Below are positions 1-6,150 of a stretch of 6,846 bases of DNA, piece by piece. Position numbers and translations under genes: made by a program. Numbering within the stretch: the first letter of the stretch is position 1; the number at the start of each line of letters is the position of its first letter. This DNA is from a bacterium (GTDB lineage: Bacteria; JAUVQV01; DATDCY01): NCBI GenBank assembly GCA_036524115.1, contig DATDCY010000222.1, positions 1-6,846 on the forward strand. The letters run 5' to 3'. Under the pieces are notes generated by a model. That model worked only from the letters and a program-made list of their open reading frames with translations, was not told the DNA's origin and ran no database searches.

Positions 1-735
1 CCACAGCTCGGCTCCAACGGCAGCGGGCACGCCCTCGCCGCCGCCCTGGGGCACAGGATCGTCGAGCCCTTCCCCGCGCTGACGCGGATCCGCGTCCGCT
101 CCCCCTGGCTTGCCCACCTCAAGGGGCTCAAGGTCGAGGGACGGGTCGCGCTCGGCGGCAGCGAGTCCTCCGGCGAAGTCCTCTTCACCGCGACCGGGCT
201 CTCGGGCCCACCGGTCCTGGACGTCAGCCGCCGCGCCGGCGAGCTGCTGCGCCGCGGCCGGGAGGCGCGTGCGGTCGTCGATCTCTGCCCGGACCTCGAC
301 GCCGCCGCGTTCGCCGCGCTGCTCGCGGAGCGCTTCTCCGCGCGCCAAGGGATCACCGCCGAGTTTGCGCTCGTGGGCTTCCTGCACAAGCGCCTCATCG
401 TGCCGGCGCTCCGCGAGGCCGACATCGACCCTGCCGCCGCCGCGGACGCCGTTGACGCACGCAGGCTCCACGCGCTTGCGGCCCTGCTGCGCGGCTGGGC
501 CTTCGAGGTCACCGGGACCGACTCGTGGGCCGACGCGCAGGTGACCGCCGGCGGCGTGGAGGTCGCCGGCGTGGACCCCGCGACGCTCGAGTCCCGGCTC
601 GCGGCCGGTCTCTTCTTCGCGGGCGAGGTCCTCGACGTCGATGGCGACTGCGGCGGCTTCAACCTGCAGTGGGCCTGGTCGTCCGGACACGTCGCCGGGG
701 CCGCGGCAGCACGTCGGGCGCTCGCCTCCGGATGA
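1..735 (+). CDS. BaiN/HI0933-family NAD(P)/FAD-dependent oxidoreductase, C-terminal part (5' truncated by window)
   Basis: The reading frame is open from base 1 and ends at TGA 733-735, giving 244 codons of the C-terminal part. The FAD-binding N-terminus lies outside the window. Visible signatures of the HI0933/YhiN/BaiN flavoprotein family are PQLGSNGSGHALA at the start, the GEVLFTATGLSGPPVLDVSR segment around residues 59-78, and the C-terminal GDCGGFNLQWAWSSG block, which normally closes the FAD site. Members are cytosolic flavin oxidoreductases. A few reduce bile-acid or other ring double bonds, but most have no proven substrate, so none is assigned here. Its TGA overlaps the ATG of the next gene (ATGA, 732-735), indicating one transcript with a second flavoprotein. 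Family assignment is firm; substrate is unknown. Confidence 0.9.
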   Translation, partial: PQLGSNGSGHALAAALGHRIVEPFPALTRIRVRSPWLAHLKGLKVEGRVALGGSESSGEVLFTATGLSGPPVLDVSRRAGELLRRGREARAVVDLCPDLDAAAFAALLAERFSARQGITAEFALVGFLHKRLIVPALREADIDPAAAADAVDARRLHALAALLRGWAFEVTGTDSWADAQVTAGGVEVAGVDPATLESRLAAGLFFAGEVLDVDGDCGGFNLQWAWSSGHVAGAAAARRALASG

Positions 736-2327
736 TCCGCGTCCACGAGGTCCGCCTCCCGCTCGACCACGACGAGGCGCAGATCCGCGCGGCGCTGCTC
801 GAGCGCCTCGGGTTCGCCGCGGCGGACCTGCTGTCCTGGCGCGTCGCGCGCCGCGCCGTCGACGCCCGCCGCAGGGACCGCATCCAGATCGTCTATCAGA
901 TCGACGTCGACGTCGCCGACCCTGCGGCGCTGCTGGCGCGCGCGGCCGCGGGGCGGATCGAGCCCGTGCCCGAGCAGCGCTACGAGGCGCCGCAGCCGGG
1001 CGGCGAACGGCTCGCTGCGCGGCCGGTGGTCGTCGGCAGCGGCCCGGCCGGGCTCTTCGCCGCGCTCCTGCTCGCCGAGGCCGGCTACCGGCCCCTCGTG
1101 CTGGAGCGCGGCCGGCCCGTCGAGCGCCGGACGGCCGACGTCGCGGCGCTGCTCGAACGCGGCGCGTTCGATCCCGAGTCCAACGTCGTCTTCGGCGAGG
1201 GCGGGGCCGGGACCTTCTCCGACGGCAAGCTCTACACGCTGATCGGCGACCCCCGCCGCCACAAGGTCTTCACCGAACTCGCGGCCTGCGGCGCCCCGGA
1301 CGAGATCCTCGTCTCGGCGAAGCCGCACATCGGCACGGACCGCCTCCGGCGCGTCGTGCCCGCGCTGCGCGCCCGCATCCTCGCCGCCGGCGGCGAGGTC
1401 TTGTTCGAGAGCCGCGTCGCCGACCTGGACGTGGACGGGGACGCGCTGCGCGCCGTCATCCTCGCCGGCGGCGAGCGGGTCCCCGCCGGAGCCGTGGTCG
1501 TCGCGGCCGGGCACAGCGCGCGGGACACGTTCGCGATGCTTCACGCCCGCGGCGTGGCGCTCGCGCCGAAGCCGCTGTCCCTCGGCGTGCGCATCGAGCA
1601 CCTCCAGGGCGCGATCGACCGCGCCCAGCACGGGGCGGCTGCCGGGCACCCGCGGCTCGGCGCGGCCGAGTACAAGCTCGTCCACCACGGCGCCGACGGC
1701 CGCTCGGTCTACACCTTCTGCATGTGCCCCGGCGGCGAAGTCGTGCCGGCGGCCTCCGAGGCCGACGGCGTGGTGACCAACGGCATGAGCCGGTTCGCGC
1801 GCGACGGCCGCAACGCCAACAGCGCGCTTCTCGTGAGCGTGCTCCCGGAGGACTTCGGCGCCGCCGGCCCGCTCGCCGGGCTGGACTTCCAGCGCCGCTG
1901 GGAGCGGGCCGCCTTCATCCTCGGCGGCGGAGGCCACGCGGCCCCGGTGCAGCGCGTCGGCGACTTCCTCGCGCGGCGCCCCTCGGCGAAGGTCGGCGTC
2001 GTCCTCCCCACCTACCGGCCGGGCTGGCGCCCGGGCGATCTCGCGAGCTGCCTGCCGGCGTTCGCGGCGGAGGCGCTCCGCGCCGCGCTGCCCGCGCTGG
2101 AGCGGCGCCTGCGCGGCTTCGCCGACGGCGACGCGCTGCTCACCGGCGTCGAGACGCGCAGCTCCTCACCGGTGCGGGTCCTGCGCGACGCCGCGGGCGA
2201 GAGCAACGTGCGCGGGCTGTACGCCGCCGGCGAGGGCGCCGGCTACGCGGGCGGGATCGTCTCCGCGGCCGTCGACGGCCTGCGCATCGCCGAGGCACTC
2301 ATCCGGCGCTACGCGCCTCCGCGTTAG
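732..2327 (+). CDS. FAD-dependent dehydrogenase, COG2509 type
   Basis: A 531-residue protein. The ATG at 732 was chosen because it overlaps the upstream TGA (ATGA) and the protein then starts MIRVHEVRLPLD, typical of the family's N-terminal domain of about 95 residues. An open frame extends further upstream, but only as a shadow of the preceding gene. The Rossmann dinucleotide-binding motif GSGPAG is at residues 102-107, with E125 (LVLERG) at the position expected to contact the FAD ribose. The family block FGEGGAGTFSDGKL is at 154-167, CMCPGG at 330-335, and the FAD-closing AAGEGAGYAGGIVSAAVDG at about 498-516. Length is normal for the family. These are cytosolic flavoproteins of unproven reaction. 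No strong ribosome-binding site precedes the start, so translational coupling to the upstream flavoprotein is likely. No convincing T-tailed terminator follows on this strand. Confidence 0.93.
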   Translation: MIRVHEVRLPLDHDEAQIRAALLERLGFAAADLLSWRVARRAVDARRRDRIQIVYQIDVDVADPAALLARAAAGRIEPVPEQRYEAPQPGGERLAARPVVVGSGPAGLFAALLLAEAGYRPLVLERGRPVERRTADVAALLERGAFDPESNVVFGEGGAGTFSDGKLYTLIGDPRRHKVFTELAACGAPDEILVSAKPHIGTDRLRRVVPALRARILAAGGEVLFESRVADLDVDGDALRAVILAGGERVPAGAVVVAAGHSARDTFAMLHARGVALAPKPLSLGVRIEHLQGAIDRAQHGAAAGHPRLGAAEYKLVHHGADGRSVYTFCMCPGGEVVPAASEADGVVTNGMSRFARDGRNANSALLVSVLPEDFGAAGPLAGLDFQRRWERAAFILGGGGHAAPVQRVGDFLARRPSAKVGVVLPTYRPGWRPGDLASCLPAFAAEALRAALPALERRLRGFADGDALLTGVETRSSSPVRVLRDAAGESNVRGLYAAGEGAGYAGGIVSAAVDGLRIAEALIRRYAPPR

Positions 2328-2339
2328 CCCGGGGTCGCA

Positions 2340-2463
2340 TGGGCGAGCCTTTTCCGCCCTGGCCGCGTTGCTCCTCGGATTGCTTGTGCGGCGGCCACTA
2401 GGCCGCCTCCGCGCATCCTCGTCACTGCCTTGCCAGAACGACAAATGCTGCGCCCATCGACTC
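2340..2463 (+). repeat. Left arm of a 124-bp imperfect inverted repeat
   Basis: Base p of this arm pairs with base 5110-p on the right arm (2647-2770). By hand alignment without gaps, about 101 of 124 positions match (about 81%). The best-conserved stretches are GTCACTGCCTTG (2421-2432), TTGCTTGTGCGGCGG around 2380-2394 and CCGCCTCCGCGCA around 2403-2415. The arm begins 13 bases after the stop codon of the rightward dehydrogenase gene. It contains the hairpin at 2390-2407. It may be one copy of a dispersed repeat or one end of a transposase-less element. No transposase is visible and I found no clear target-site duplication. Confidence 0.85.
2390..2407 (+). repeat. Hairpin GGCGGCC-ACTA-GGCCGCC in the left repeat arm
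   Basis: A perfect 7-bp stem (2390-2396 with 2401-2407) closes a four-base ACTA loop. The equivalent hairpin in the right arm, read on the minus strand, is GGCGGGC-ACCA-GCCCGCC. One base pair has swapped from C-G to G-C with pairing kept. This suggests that the folded form, as RNA or extruded DNA, is under selection. It lacks a T-run, so it is not a standard intrinsic terminator for the upstream gene. Confidence 0.75.
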
Positions 2464-2580
2464 CGGGCAGCTTGTGTACGGCCTTCTCGTCCGTTCAGAT
2501 CATTCGCCGCCTGGCCGCGGGCAGGACGTGCACGGCGTGCCTGGCGTGATTCCTCTTCATGTTCTCGTGATGCACGGTTC

Positions 2581-2606
2581 CGTCGCCCAGCGAAGCGAGG
2601 GCGACG
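2581..2606. repeat. 8-bp stem hairpin in the centre of the inverted-repeat element
   Basis: CGTCGCCC (2581-2588) pairs perfectly with GGGCGACG (2599-2606) around a ten-base loop AGCGAAGCGA that is itself a near tandem repeat. It lies in the unpaired centre of the large inverted repeat and is not followed by a T-run on either strand. A role is not evident. It may be a structural part of the element. Confidence 0.55.
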
Positions 2607-2646
2607 CCCTTGGCTCCGTCCCCGAGCCTCGCATGCAGGTCCGCAT

Positions 2647-2770
2647 GGGTCGATCGGCGCGTCATCTTTCGTTCTGACAAGGCAGTGACGAGTGTGCGCG
2701 GAGGCGGGCTGGTGCCCGCCGCACAAGCAACACGAGGAACAACGCAGTCAGAGCGAAAGAGGGCCGCCGA
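2647..2770 (-). repeat. Right arm of the 124-bp imperfect inverted repeat
   Basis: This is the inverted partner of 2340-2463. It ends 14 bases short of the stop codon of the leftward glycosyltransferase gene (2785-2787), so the two arms sit almost symmetrically between the converging genes. Read on the minus strand it contains CGTCACTGCCTTGTCAGAACG, whose core is shared with the left arm and, more distantly, with 5981-6022 between ruvB and ruvA. It includes the covarying hairpin at 2703-2720. Confidence 0.85.
2703..2720 (-). repeat. Covarying hairpin in the right repeat arm
   Basis: A perfect 7-bp stem with a four-base loop, GGCGGGC-ACCA-GCCCGCC on the minus strand. It is the counterpart of the hairpin at 2390-2407, with a compensatory base-pair change and one loop difference (ACTA to ACCA). 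Confidence 0.75.
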
Positions 2771-2777
2771 GCGGCCC
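2761..2777 (-). terminator. Probable intrinsic terminator of the leftward ruv-queH-glycosyltransferase operon
   Basis: On the minus strand, about 8 bases after the TAG stop of the glycosyltransferase gene, GGGCCGC-TCG-GCGGCCC forms a perfect 7-bp GC stem with a three-base loop, followed by the pyrimidine-rich tract TCTTTCGCTCT. Position and stem fit a rho-independent terminator. The T-tract is imperfect, so termination could be partial. Confidence 0.6.
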
Positions 2778-2784
2778 GTGCGAA

Positions 2785-3495
2785 CTACCGGTCCCAGATG
2801 TTGTATTTCAGGATGGCATGAAGGACGACGAACCCGTCCTTCCAGGTGATCTTCTTCCCTTCCGCGTAGTCCCGCCCGTAGTAGGAGATCGGCACCTCGT
2901 AGAAGCGACACTTGAACCGCGCGAGGCGCGCCGTGATCTCCGGGTCGAAGCCGAAGCGCTCCGACTTCAGCACGATGCGCCGCGCGTACTCCGCGCGGAA
3001 GACCTTGTAGCAGGTCTCCATGTCCGTGAGGTTGAGGTTCGTGAAGACGTTCGAGACGAGCGTGAGGAAGCGGTTTGCCGCGAAGTGCCAGAACATGTGC
3101 GTCCGGTGCGGCCCCCCAAGGAAGCGCGACCCGTAGACGACGTCGGCGCGACCCGCCTGGATCGGGGCGATGAGCGCCGCGTAGTCGCGCGGGTCGTACT
3201 CGAGGTCGGCGTCCTGGATGATGACGACGTCCCCGGCGACCATGCCCAGCCCGGTGCGGATCGCCGCCCCCTTGCCCTGGTTGCGCTCGTGCAGCGCGAC
3301 CCGCAGCTCGTTGAGCTCGTCCCCCGGCCAGCCGCCTGCCGACTGCAGCTCGCGGACGAAGTCGCGGGTCCCGTCCGTGGAGCAGTCCTCCACGACGATG
3401 ATCTCCTTCGCGATCGGCACGGCCCGCACCTGCTCGAGCAGCTGCGGGAAGAAGACGCGCTCGTTGTAGACCGGGATGACGATCGAGAGCTTCAT
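2785..3495 (-). CDS. Family 2 glycosyltransferase (DPM1-like, soluble catalytic domain only)
   Basis: A 236-residue protein of the GT-A fold. The N-terminal nucleotide-sugar-binding motif SIVIPVYNE is at residues 4-12, VVEDCSTDGT at 34-43, and NQGKGAAIRTGL at 72-83. The metal-binding DxD is in QDADLEYDP (D95, D97), and VVYGSRF at 119-125 is followed by the conserved NLTDMETCYKVFR at 155-167. These match the polyprenyl-phosphate glycosyltransferase (dolichol-phosphate mannose synthase-like) branch. No C-terminal membrane segments are seen, so it is probably cytosolic or peripheral at the inner membrane, transferring sugar from a nucleotide donor to a lipid phosphate or similar acceptor. Donor and acceptor cannot be told. 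The ATG at 3495 is preceded by GGAGG (3507-3511), and longer upstream frames lack family similarity. It is the last gene of the operon and probably has its own promoter at 3553-3582. Confidence 0.93.
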   Translation of the reverse strand: MKLSIVIPVYNERVFFPQLLEQVRAVPIAKEIIVVEDCSTDGTRDFVRELQSAGGWPGDELNELRVALHERNQGKGAAIRTGLGMVAGDVVIIQDADLEYDPRDYAALIAPIQAGRADVVYGSRFLGGPHRTHMFWHFAANRFLTLVSNVFTNLNLTDMETCYKVFRAEYARRIVLKSERFGFDPEITARLARFKCRFYEVPISYYGRDYAEGKKITWKDGFVVLHAILKYNIWDR

Positions 3496-3506
3496 GCGCG
3501 ATCTCT

Positions 3507-3511
3507 CCTCC
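3507..3511 (-). promoter_or_regulatory. Ribosome-binding site GGAGG of the glycosyltransferase gene
   Basis: The minus strand reads GGGGAGGAGAG upstream of the ATG at 3495, with about 11 bases between GGAGG and the ATG. This is the strongest Shine-Dalgarno sequence in the operon and fixes the start, ruling out the long upstream in-frame extension. Confidence 0.75.
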
Positions 3512-3552
3512 CCTGGGATGCCGCCCCGGCGCAGAGCCGAGGCCGGTTGCGG

Positions 3553-3582
3553 AGTATCGGCCTGCCCCCGATTTCCTGTCAA
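3553..3582 (-). promoter_or_regulatory. Candidate sigma70 promoter for the glycosyltransferase gene
   Basis: On the minus strand a perfect -35 box TTGACA (3582-3577) is followed after 18 bases by GATACT (3558-3553), a four-of-six match to TATAAT. Transcription would start near 3546, giving a leader of about 50 bases. The TGA inside TTGACA is the stop codon of the preceding PHP phosphatase gene. In such GC-rich DNA this match is unlikely to be common by chance, but it is untested. Confidence 0.5.
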
Positions 3583-4316
3583 GACATTCTCCGGGGATTC
3601 CCGGGCGGGTCGCCGAGGTCCCGACCGGCGAGGATGGCGCGCGGGTTCGCCTCGACGAGCCCAGCCGCCGCCTCCGGCCCGAGAAGACGCACCGCGGCGT
3701 CGCGCCCCTGCGCCAGCCGGGGCACGCGCGCACCGGCCCAGTGCGCGTCGCTCGCGAGCAGGTGCACCCACCCCTCGCGGAGAAAGCGCTCCGCCGTGAC
3801 CGCCGCGGCCGGCCCGAAATGTCCGAGGAGGCTCCCCGCCGTGACCTGCACGAGCGCCCCCGCTTCGACGAGGGGCCCGAGCGCGCGCCACTCCCGCTGC
3901 AGGGATCCGGTGCGCTCGGGGTGCGTGACGATCGGCGTCAGCCCGCGCGCCCGGAGGGTCCGCACGAAGTCGTCCGCCCCCGGCGGCAGCGCCCGGTACG
4001 GAAACTCCAGGAGGAAGTAGCGGCCATTGCCACCGAGCGTGAGCACGTTCTCCGGCGCCAGGTCGGGCCGGACGTGGTGGTCGGCTCCCGCCACGACCTC
4101 GAGCGGGACGTCCGCCGACGCCAGCCGCCGGCGCAGCTCCACGACCGCGGCCTCGATGCTCTCGCGCCGGTTCGGGAACTCCTCGCTCACGTGCGGCGTG
4201 GCCGCGATCGTGCGAATCCCGTCCTCCACGGCGATGCGGCACATCGCCACGGCCTCGTCCCAGTCCCCCGGGCCGTGGTCCAGGCCCGGCAGGACGTGCG
4301 CGTGCAGGTCGATCAC
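3579..4316 (-). CDS. CpsB/YwqE-type PHP-domain phosphatase (probable tyrosine-protein phosphatase)
   Basis: A 245-residue protein starting at GTG 4316, whose GTGA overlaps the queH stop. From this start it reads [13 protein letters not shown], the expected N-terminus of the family. Likely metal ligands of the trinuclear PHP site are all visible: H5 and H7 (LHAH), D13, H42 (ATPH), E104 (LLEFP), H132 (THPER), and D190 and H192 (SDAH). Relatives in capsule loci (CpsB, Wzb-like, YwqE) are manganese-dependent phosphatases that remove phosphate from the tyrosine-rich tail of polysaccharide co-polymerase kinases. No such kinase is in the window, so the substrate is inferred. The usual D-D-G after LPG is D-H-G here (H14), a small deviation. 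It sits next to a glycosyltransferase gene, in keeping with a polysaccharide role. A general PHP phosphoesterase is the alternative. Confidence 0.88.
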   Translation of the reverse strand: MIDLHAHVLPGLDHGPGDWDEAVAMCRIAVEDGIRTIAATPHVSEEFPNRRESIEAAVVELRRRLASADVPLEVVAGADHHVRPDLAPENVLTLGGNGRYFLLEFPYRALPPGADDFVRTLRARGLTPIVTHPERTGSLQREWRALGPLVEAGALVQVTAGSLLGHFGPAAAVTAERFLREGWVHLLASDAHWAGARVPRLAQGRDAAVRLLGPEAAAGLVEANPRAILAGRDLGDPPGNPRRMS

Positions 4317-4891
4317 GGCGCGCCGGGCGCGGGCGGCGCGGTGCCGGACGCCCGCCGTCCCGTGTCGCGCTCGCGCGCCGACTCCGCGCACCCGCAGTAG
4401 CGCTGGCGGTAGAGCCCGCTCTCGCGGTAGCGACGGCCGCCCTCCTGCCAGCCGACGCGCAGGTCGCGGTAGAGGAAGGTCACGCCCTCGGCGCGCGCCA
4501 CCTGCTCGGCGACGGCGCGCACGAGCTCGTGCCGCTGGTGGATCGAGTAGAGGAGCGTCGTGCTGAAGCACCCGAACCCGAGCCGCCGCGCCTCCCGCGC
4601 CGTCGCCCGCAGCCGCAGCTCGTAGCAGCGACGGCAGCGCTCGTCGCGGCTACCGGTCGCGGCCGGCGCCGCCTCGGGCGCCCCGTCCTCCGCGGCCACC
4701 ACGAGGTCCAGCCGCAGCAGGGGTGCGTAACGCTCCAGCGCATCGAGCCGCCGCGCGCGCTCCTCGTCCGGCGCGATGTTCGGGTTGTAGAAGAAGCCCG
4801 CCAGTCGCGGCGTGAGCTCCCTCAGCGCCGGCACCGGGTACGCCGCGCAGGGGGCGCAGCAGACGTGCAGCAGCAGCCCCCCGGCGCTCAC
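4313..4891 (-). CDS. queH: Epoxyqueuosine reductase QueH
   Basis: A 192-residue protein of the QueH (formerly DUF208) family, which reduces epoxyqueuosine to queuosine in tRNA, the last step of queuosine synthesis, as a non-homologous replacement of QueG. Family cysteines are all present: the vicinal pair C11-C12 and C15 in [12 protein letters not shown]86 and C89 in RCRRCY, and C166 and C168 in YCGC. These are the expected ligands of the iron-sulfur and adjacent iron site. FFYNPNI (33-39), [17 protein letters not shown] (105-121) and [10 protein letters not shown] are further signatures. The start is GTG 4891, overlapping the ruvB stop as GTGA. Its own TGA overlaps the GTG of the downstream PHP gene. 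The last 20 or so residues (about 172-192) are a Pro/Ala/Gly-rich tail beyond the conserved core. No other queuosine gene is in the window. Confidence 0.95.
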   Translation of the reverse strand: MSAGGLLLHVCCAPCAAYPVPALRELTPRLAGFFYNPNIAPDEERARRLDALERYAPLLRLDLVVAAEDGAPEAAPAATGSRDERCRRCYELRLRATAREARRLGFGCFSTTLLYSIHQRHELVRAVAEQVARAEGVTFLYRDLRVGWQEGGRRYRESGLYRQRYCGCAESARERDTGRRASGTAPPAPGAP

Positions 4892-5931
4892 GGCGCCGTG
4901 CCGAAGAGTCGTCCCTGCGCGGCCGACCCGGACGGCGGCTCCGGGATGCCGAAGTGCCGGTACGCCAGCGCCGTCGCGACGCGGCCGCGCGGGGTGCGCT
5001 GGAGGAAGCCCTGCTGCAGCAGGAAGGGCTCGCAGACGTCCTCGATGGTGTCCTTCTCCTCGGAGAGCGCCGCGGCAAGCGTCTCCACGCCCACGGGCCC
5101 GCCGGCGTACTTCTCGATGATCAGCAGCAGCAGGCGGCGGTCCATGACGTCGAAGCCGGCGGCGTCGACCTCGAGGCGCTCCAGCGCACGGTCGGCGGCC
5201 TCGCGCGTGATGCTGCCGCCCTCGACCTGGGCGAAGTCGCGCACCCGCCGCAGCAGGCGATTGGCGATGCGCGGCGTGCCCCGCGAGCGTCGCGCGATCT
5301 CCGCGAGCCCCTCGTCGCTGCCGGAGACGCCGAGCAGCCGCGCCGAGCGCGCGAGGATCCTGCAGAGCTGCTCGACGCTGTAGAAGTCCAGCCGGCTGAC
5401 GATGCCGAAGCGGTCGCGCAGCGGCGAGGTCAGCAGCCCGGCGCGCGTCGTCGCCCCCACGAGCGTGAAGGGCGCCAGGTCGAGCCGCACGCTGCGCGCG
5501 GCCGGCCCCTGGCCGATGACAAGATCGATCTTGCCGTCCTCCATCGCCGGGTAGAGGATCTCCTCGACCACCGGCGCGAGCCGGTGGATCTCGTCGATGA
5601 AGAGCACGTCGCGCGGGGAGAGGTTGGTCAGGATCGCGGCCAGGTCGCCGGCGCGCTCGATGACCGGGCCGCTGGTCGTGCGCAGGCCGACGTTCATCTC
5701 GCGGGCGATCAGGTGCGCGAGTGTCGTCTTGCCGAGCCCCGGGGGCCCGGAGAGCAGGACGTGGTCGAGCGCCTCGCCGCGCTCGCGGGCGGCGCGGATG
5801 AAGATCCGCAGATTGCCGGTGAGCTGGTCCTGCCCGACGTAGTCCTCGAAGGTCGCCGGCCGCAGCGCCGTCTCCAGCTGCGCGTCGTCGGGCTCGCGCT
5901 TGGGGTCGACAAGGTCGCTGCGCTCGGTCAC
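4888..5931 (-). CDS. ruvB: Holliday junction branch migration helicase RuvB
   Basis: A 347-residue AAA+ ATPase, near the usual length of about 340. With RuvA it forms the hexameric motor that drives branch migration of Holliday junctions in recombination and repair. Walker A GPPGLGKT is at residues 62-69, Walker B VLFIDEIH at 109-116, and sensor 1 plus arginine-finger region [18 protein letters not shown] at 159-176 (R172/R174). Sensor 2 [15 protein letters not shown] is at 218-232, and the C-terminal winged helix ends in [10 protein letters not shown] with the DNA-contacting RTPRGR. The start is GTG 5931, with AGGA (rc of 5940-5943) 8 bases upstream. The spacer to ruvA is unusually long (247 bases) and holds repeat sequence, whereas the downstream junction with queH is a 4-base GTGA overlap. 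Confidence 0.98.
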   Translation of the reverse strand: MTERSDLVDPKREPDDAQLETALRPATFEDYVGQDQLTGNLRIFIRAARERGEALDHVLLSGPPGLGKTTLAHLIAREMNVGLRTTSGPVIERAGDLAAILTNLSPRDVLFIDEIHRLAPVVEEILYPAMEDGKIDLVIGQGPAARSVRLDLAPFTLVGATTRAGLLTSPLRDRFGIVSRLDFYSVEQLCRILARSARLLGVSGSDEGLAEIARRSRGTPRIANRLLRRVRDFAQVEGGSITREAADRALERLEVDAAGFDVMDRRLLLLIIEKYAGGPVGVETLAAALSEEKDTIEDVCEPFLLQQGFLQRTPRGRVATALAYRHFGIPEPPSGSAAQGRLFGTAP

Positions 5932-5980
5932 GAGAACGATCCTATCCCACTTTCGACTTGGCTGCCCAGGTCAGGCAGGA

Positions 5981-6022
5981 GCGTCATGATGTGTCCTGGC
6001 AAGGCAGCGTCGAGCGTGCGCG
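5981..6022 (-). repeat. Third, partial copy of the intergenic repeat core
   Basis: Read on the minus strand, these 42 bases align without gaps to the core of the right arm of the 2340-2770 repeat (33 of 42 matches by hand) and to the left arm (30 of 42). Shared blocks are CGCGCAC, CTCG, CTGCCTTG, CAG and ATGACGC. Outside this core I could not extend the similarity. The orientation is the same as the right arm. Confidence 0.6.
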
Positions 6023-6084
6023 CAAGAGCACCCCACGTCGCCCGGGCATGGTTCCGGGGGTGACAGCGGCGCCAGCCGCGCCAT

Positions 6085-6101
6085 AGGGGGCGAAGCCCCC
6101 T
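6085..6101. repeat. Strong hairpin AGGGGGC-GAA-GCCCCCT in the ruvA-ruvB spacer
   Basis: A perfect 7-bp stem (6085-6091 with 6095-6101) closes a GAA loop (CTTCGG-like TTC loop on the minus strand). On the minus (transcribed) strand it is not followed by a T-run, so it is not an obvious terminator. It could attenuate or stabilise the ruvA-ruvB transcript. Confidence 0.65.
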
Positions 6102-6106
6102 TGGAA

Positions 6107-6150
6107 GCGCCCGCCGGTGGTGTTGCTGGTCAGACGACATGATCGGGCGC
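6107..6150. repeat. Inverted pair GCGCCCG / CGGGCGC
   Basis: Perfect 7-bp complementary segments at 6107-6113 and 6144-6150 are separated by 30 bases. They flank the less GC-rich stretch at 6118-6143. Together with the neighbouring hairpins they would fold most of the ruvA-ruvB spacer into consecutive stem-loops. Confidence 0.45.

Larger units (their letters stand above)
2328..2784. other. Convergent intergenic region without a convincing gene, filled by an inverted repeat element
   Basis: This 457-base stretch separates the stop codons of two converging genes. It looks less GC-rich than its surroundings, especially about 2540-2580 and 2663-2695. Several short open frames cross it on both strands. 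None has a recognisable domain, a good ribosome-binding site or conserved codon structure. What is visible is structural: two long inverted arms (2340-2463 and 2647-2770), a central 183-base segment with its own hairpin (2581-2606), and a terminator-like hairpin for the leftward operon (2761-2777). It is best read as a non-autonomous repeat or MITE-like element, or a pair of inverted palindromic repeats. Confidence 0.7.

Noticed and set aside
2341-2359. Intrinsic terminator for the COG2509 gene (GGGCG...CGCCC)
   Set aside because: The stem is only 5 bp, the T-run lies in the loop and not after the stem, so it is not supported as a rho-independent terminator.
641-2401. Very long alternative plus-strand frame of more than 580 codons over the COG2509 gene
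   Set aside because: It is an Arg/Ala/Pro-rich shadow caused by high GC. The other frame carries all the flavoprotein motifs.
2495-2665. Minus-strand small open frame of about 56 codons starting at ATG 2665 within the repeat element
   Set aside because: There is no ribosome-binding site, no recognisable domain, and its start lies in the inverted repeat arm. The frame is not kept open in the matching left arm beyond a few dozen codons.
2340-2770. Integron attC site or CRISPR array
   Set aside because: No GTTRRRY/RYYYAAC core pair and no short regularly spaced direct repeats are present. There are only two long inverted arms.
2692-4020. Long plus-strand frame opposite the glycosyltransferase and PHP genes
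   Set aside because: It is an antisense shadow of two well-supported genes, with no domain of its own.
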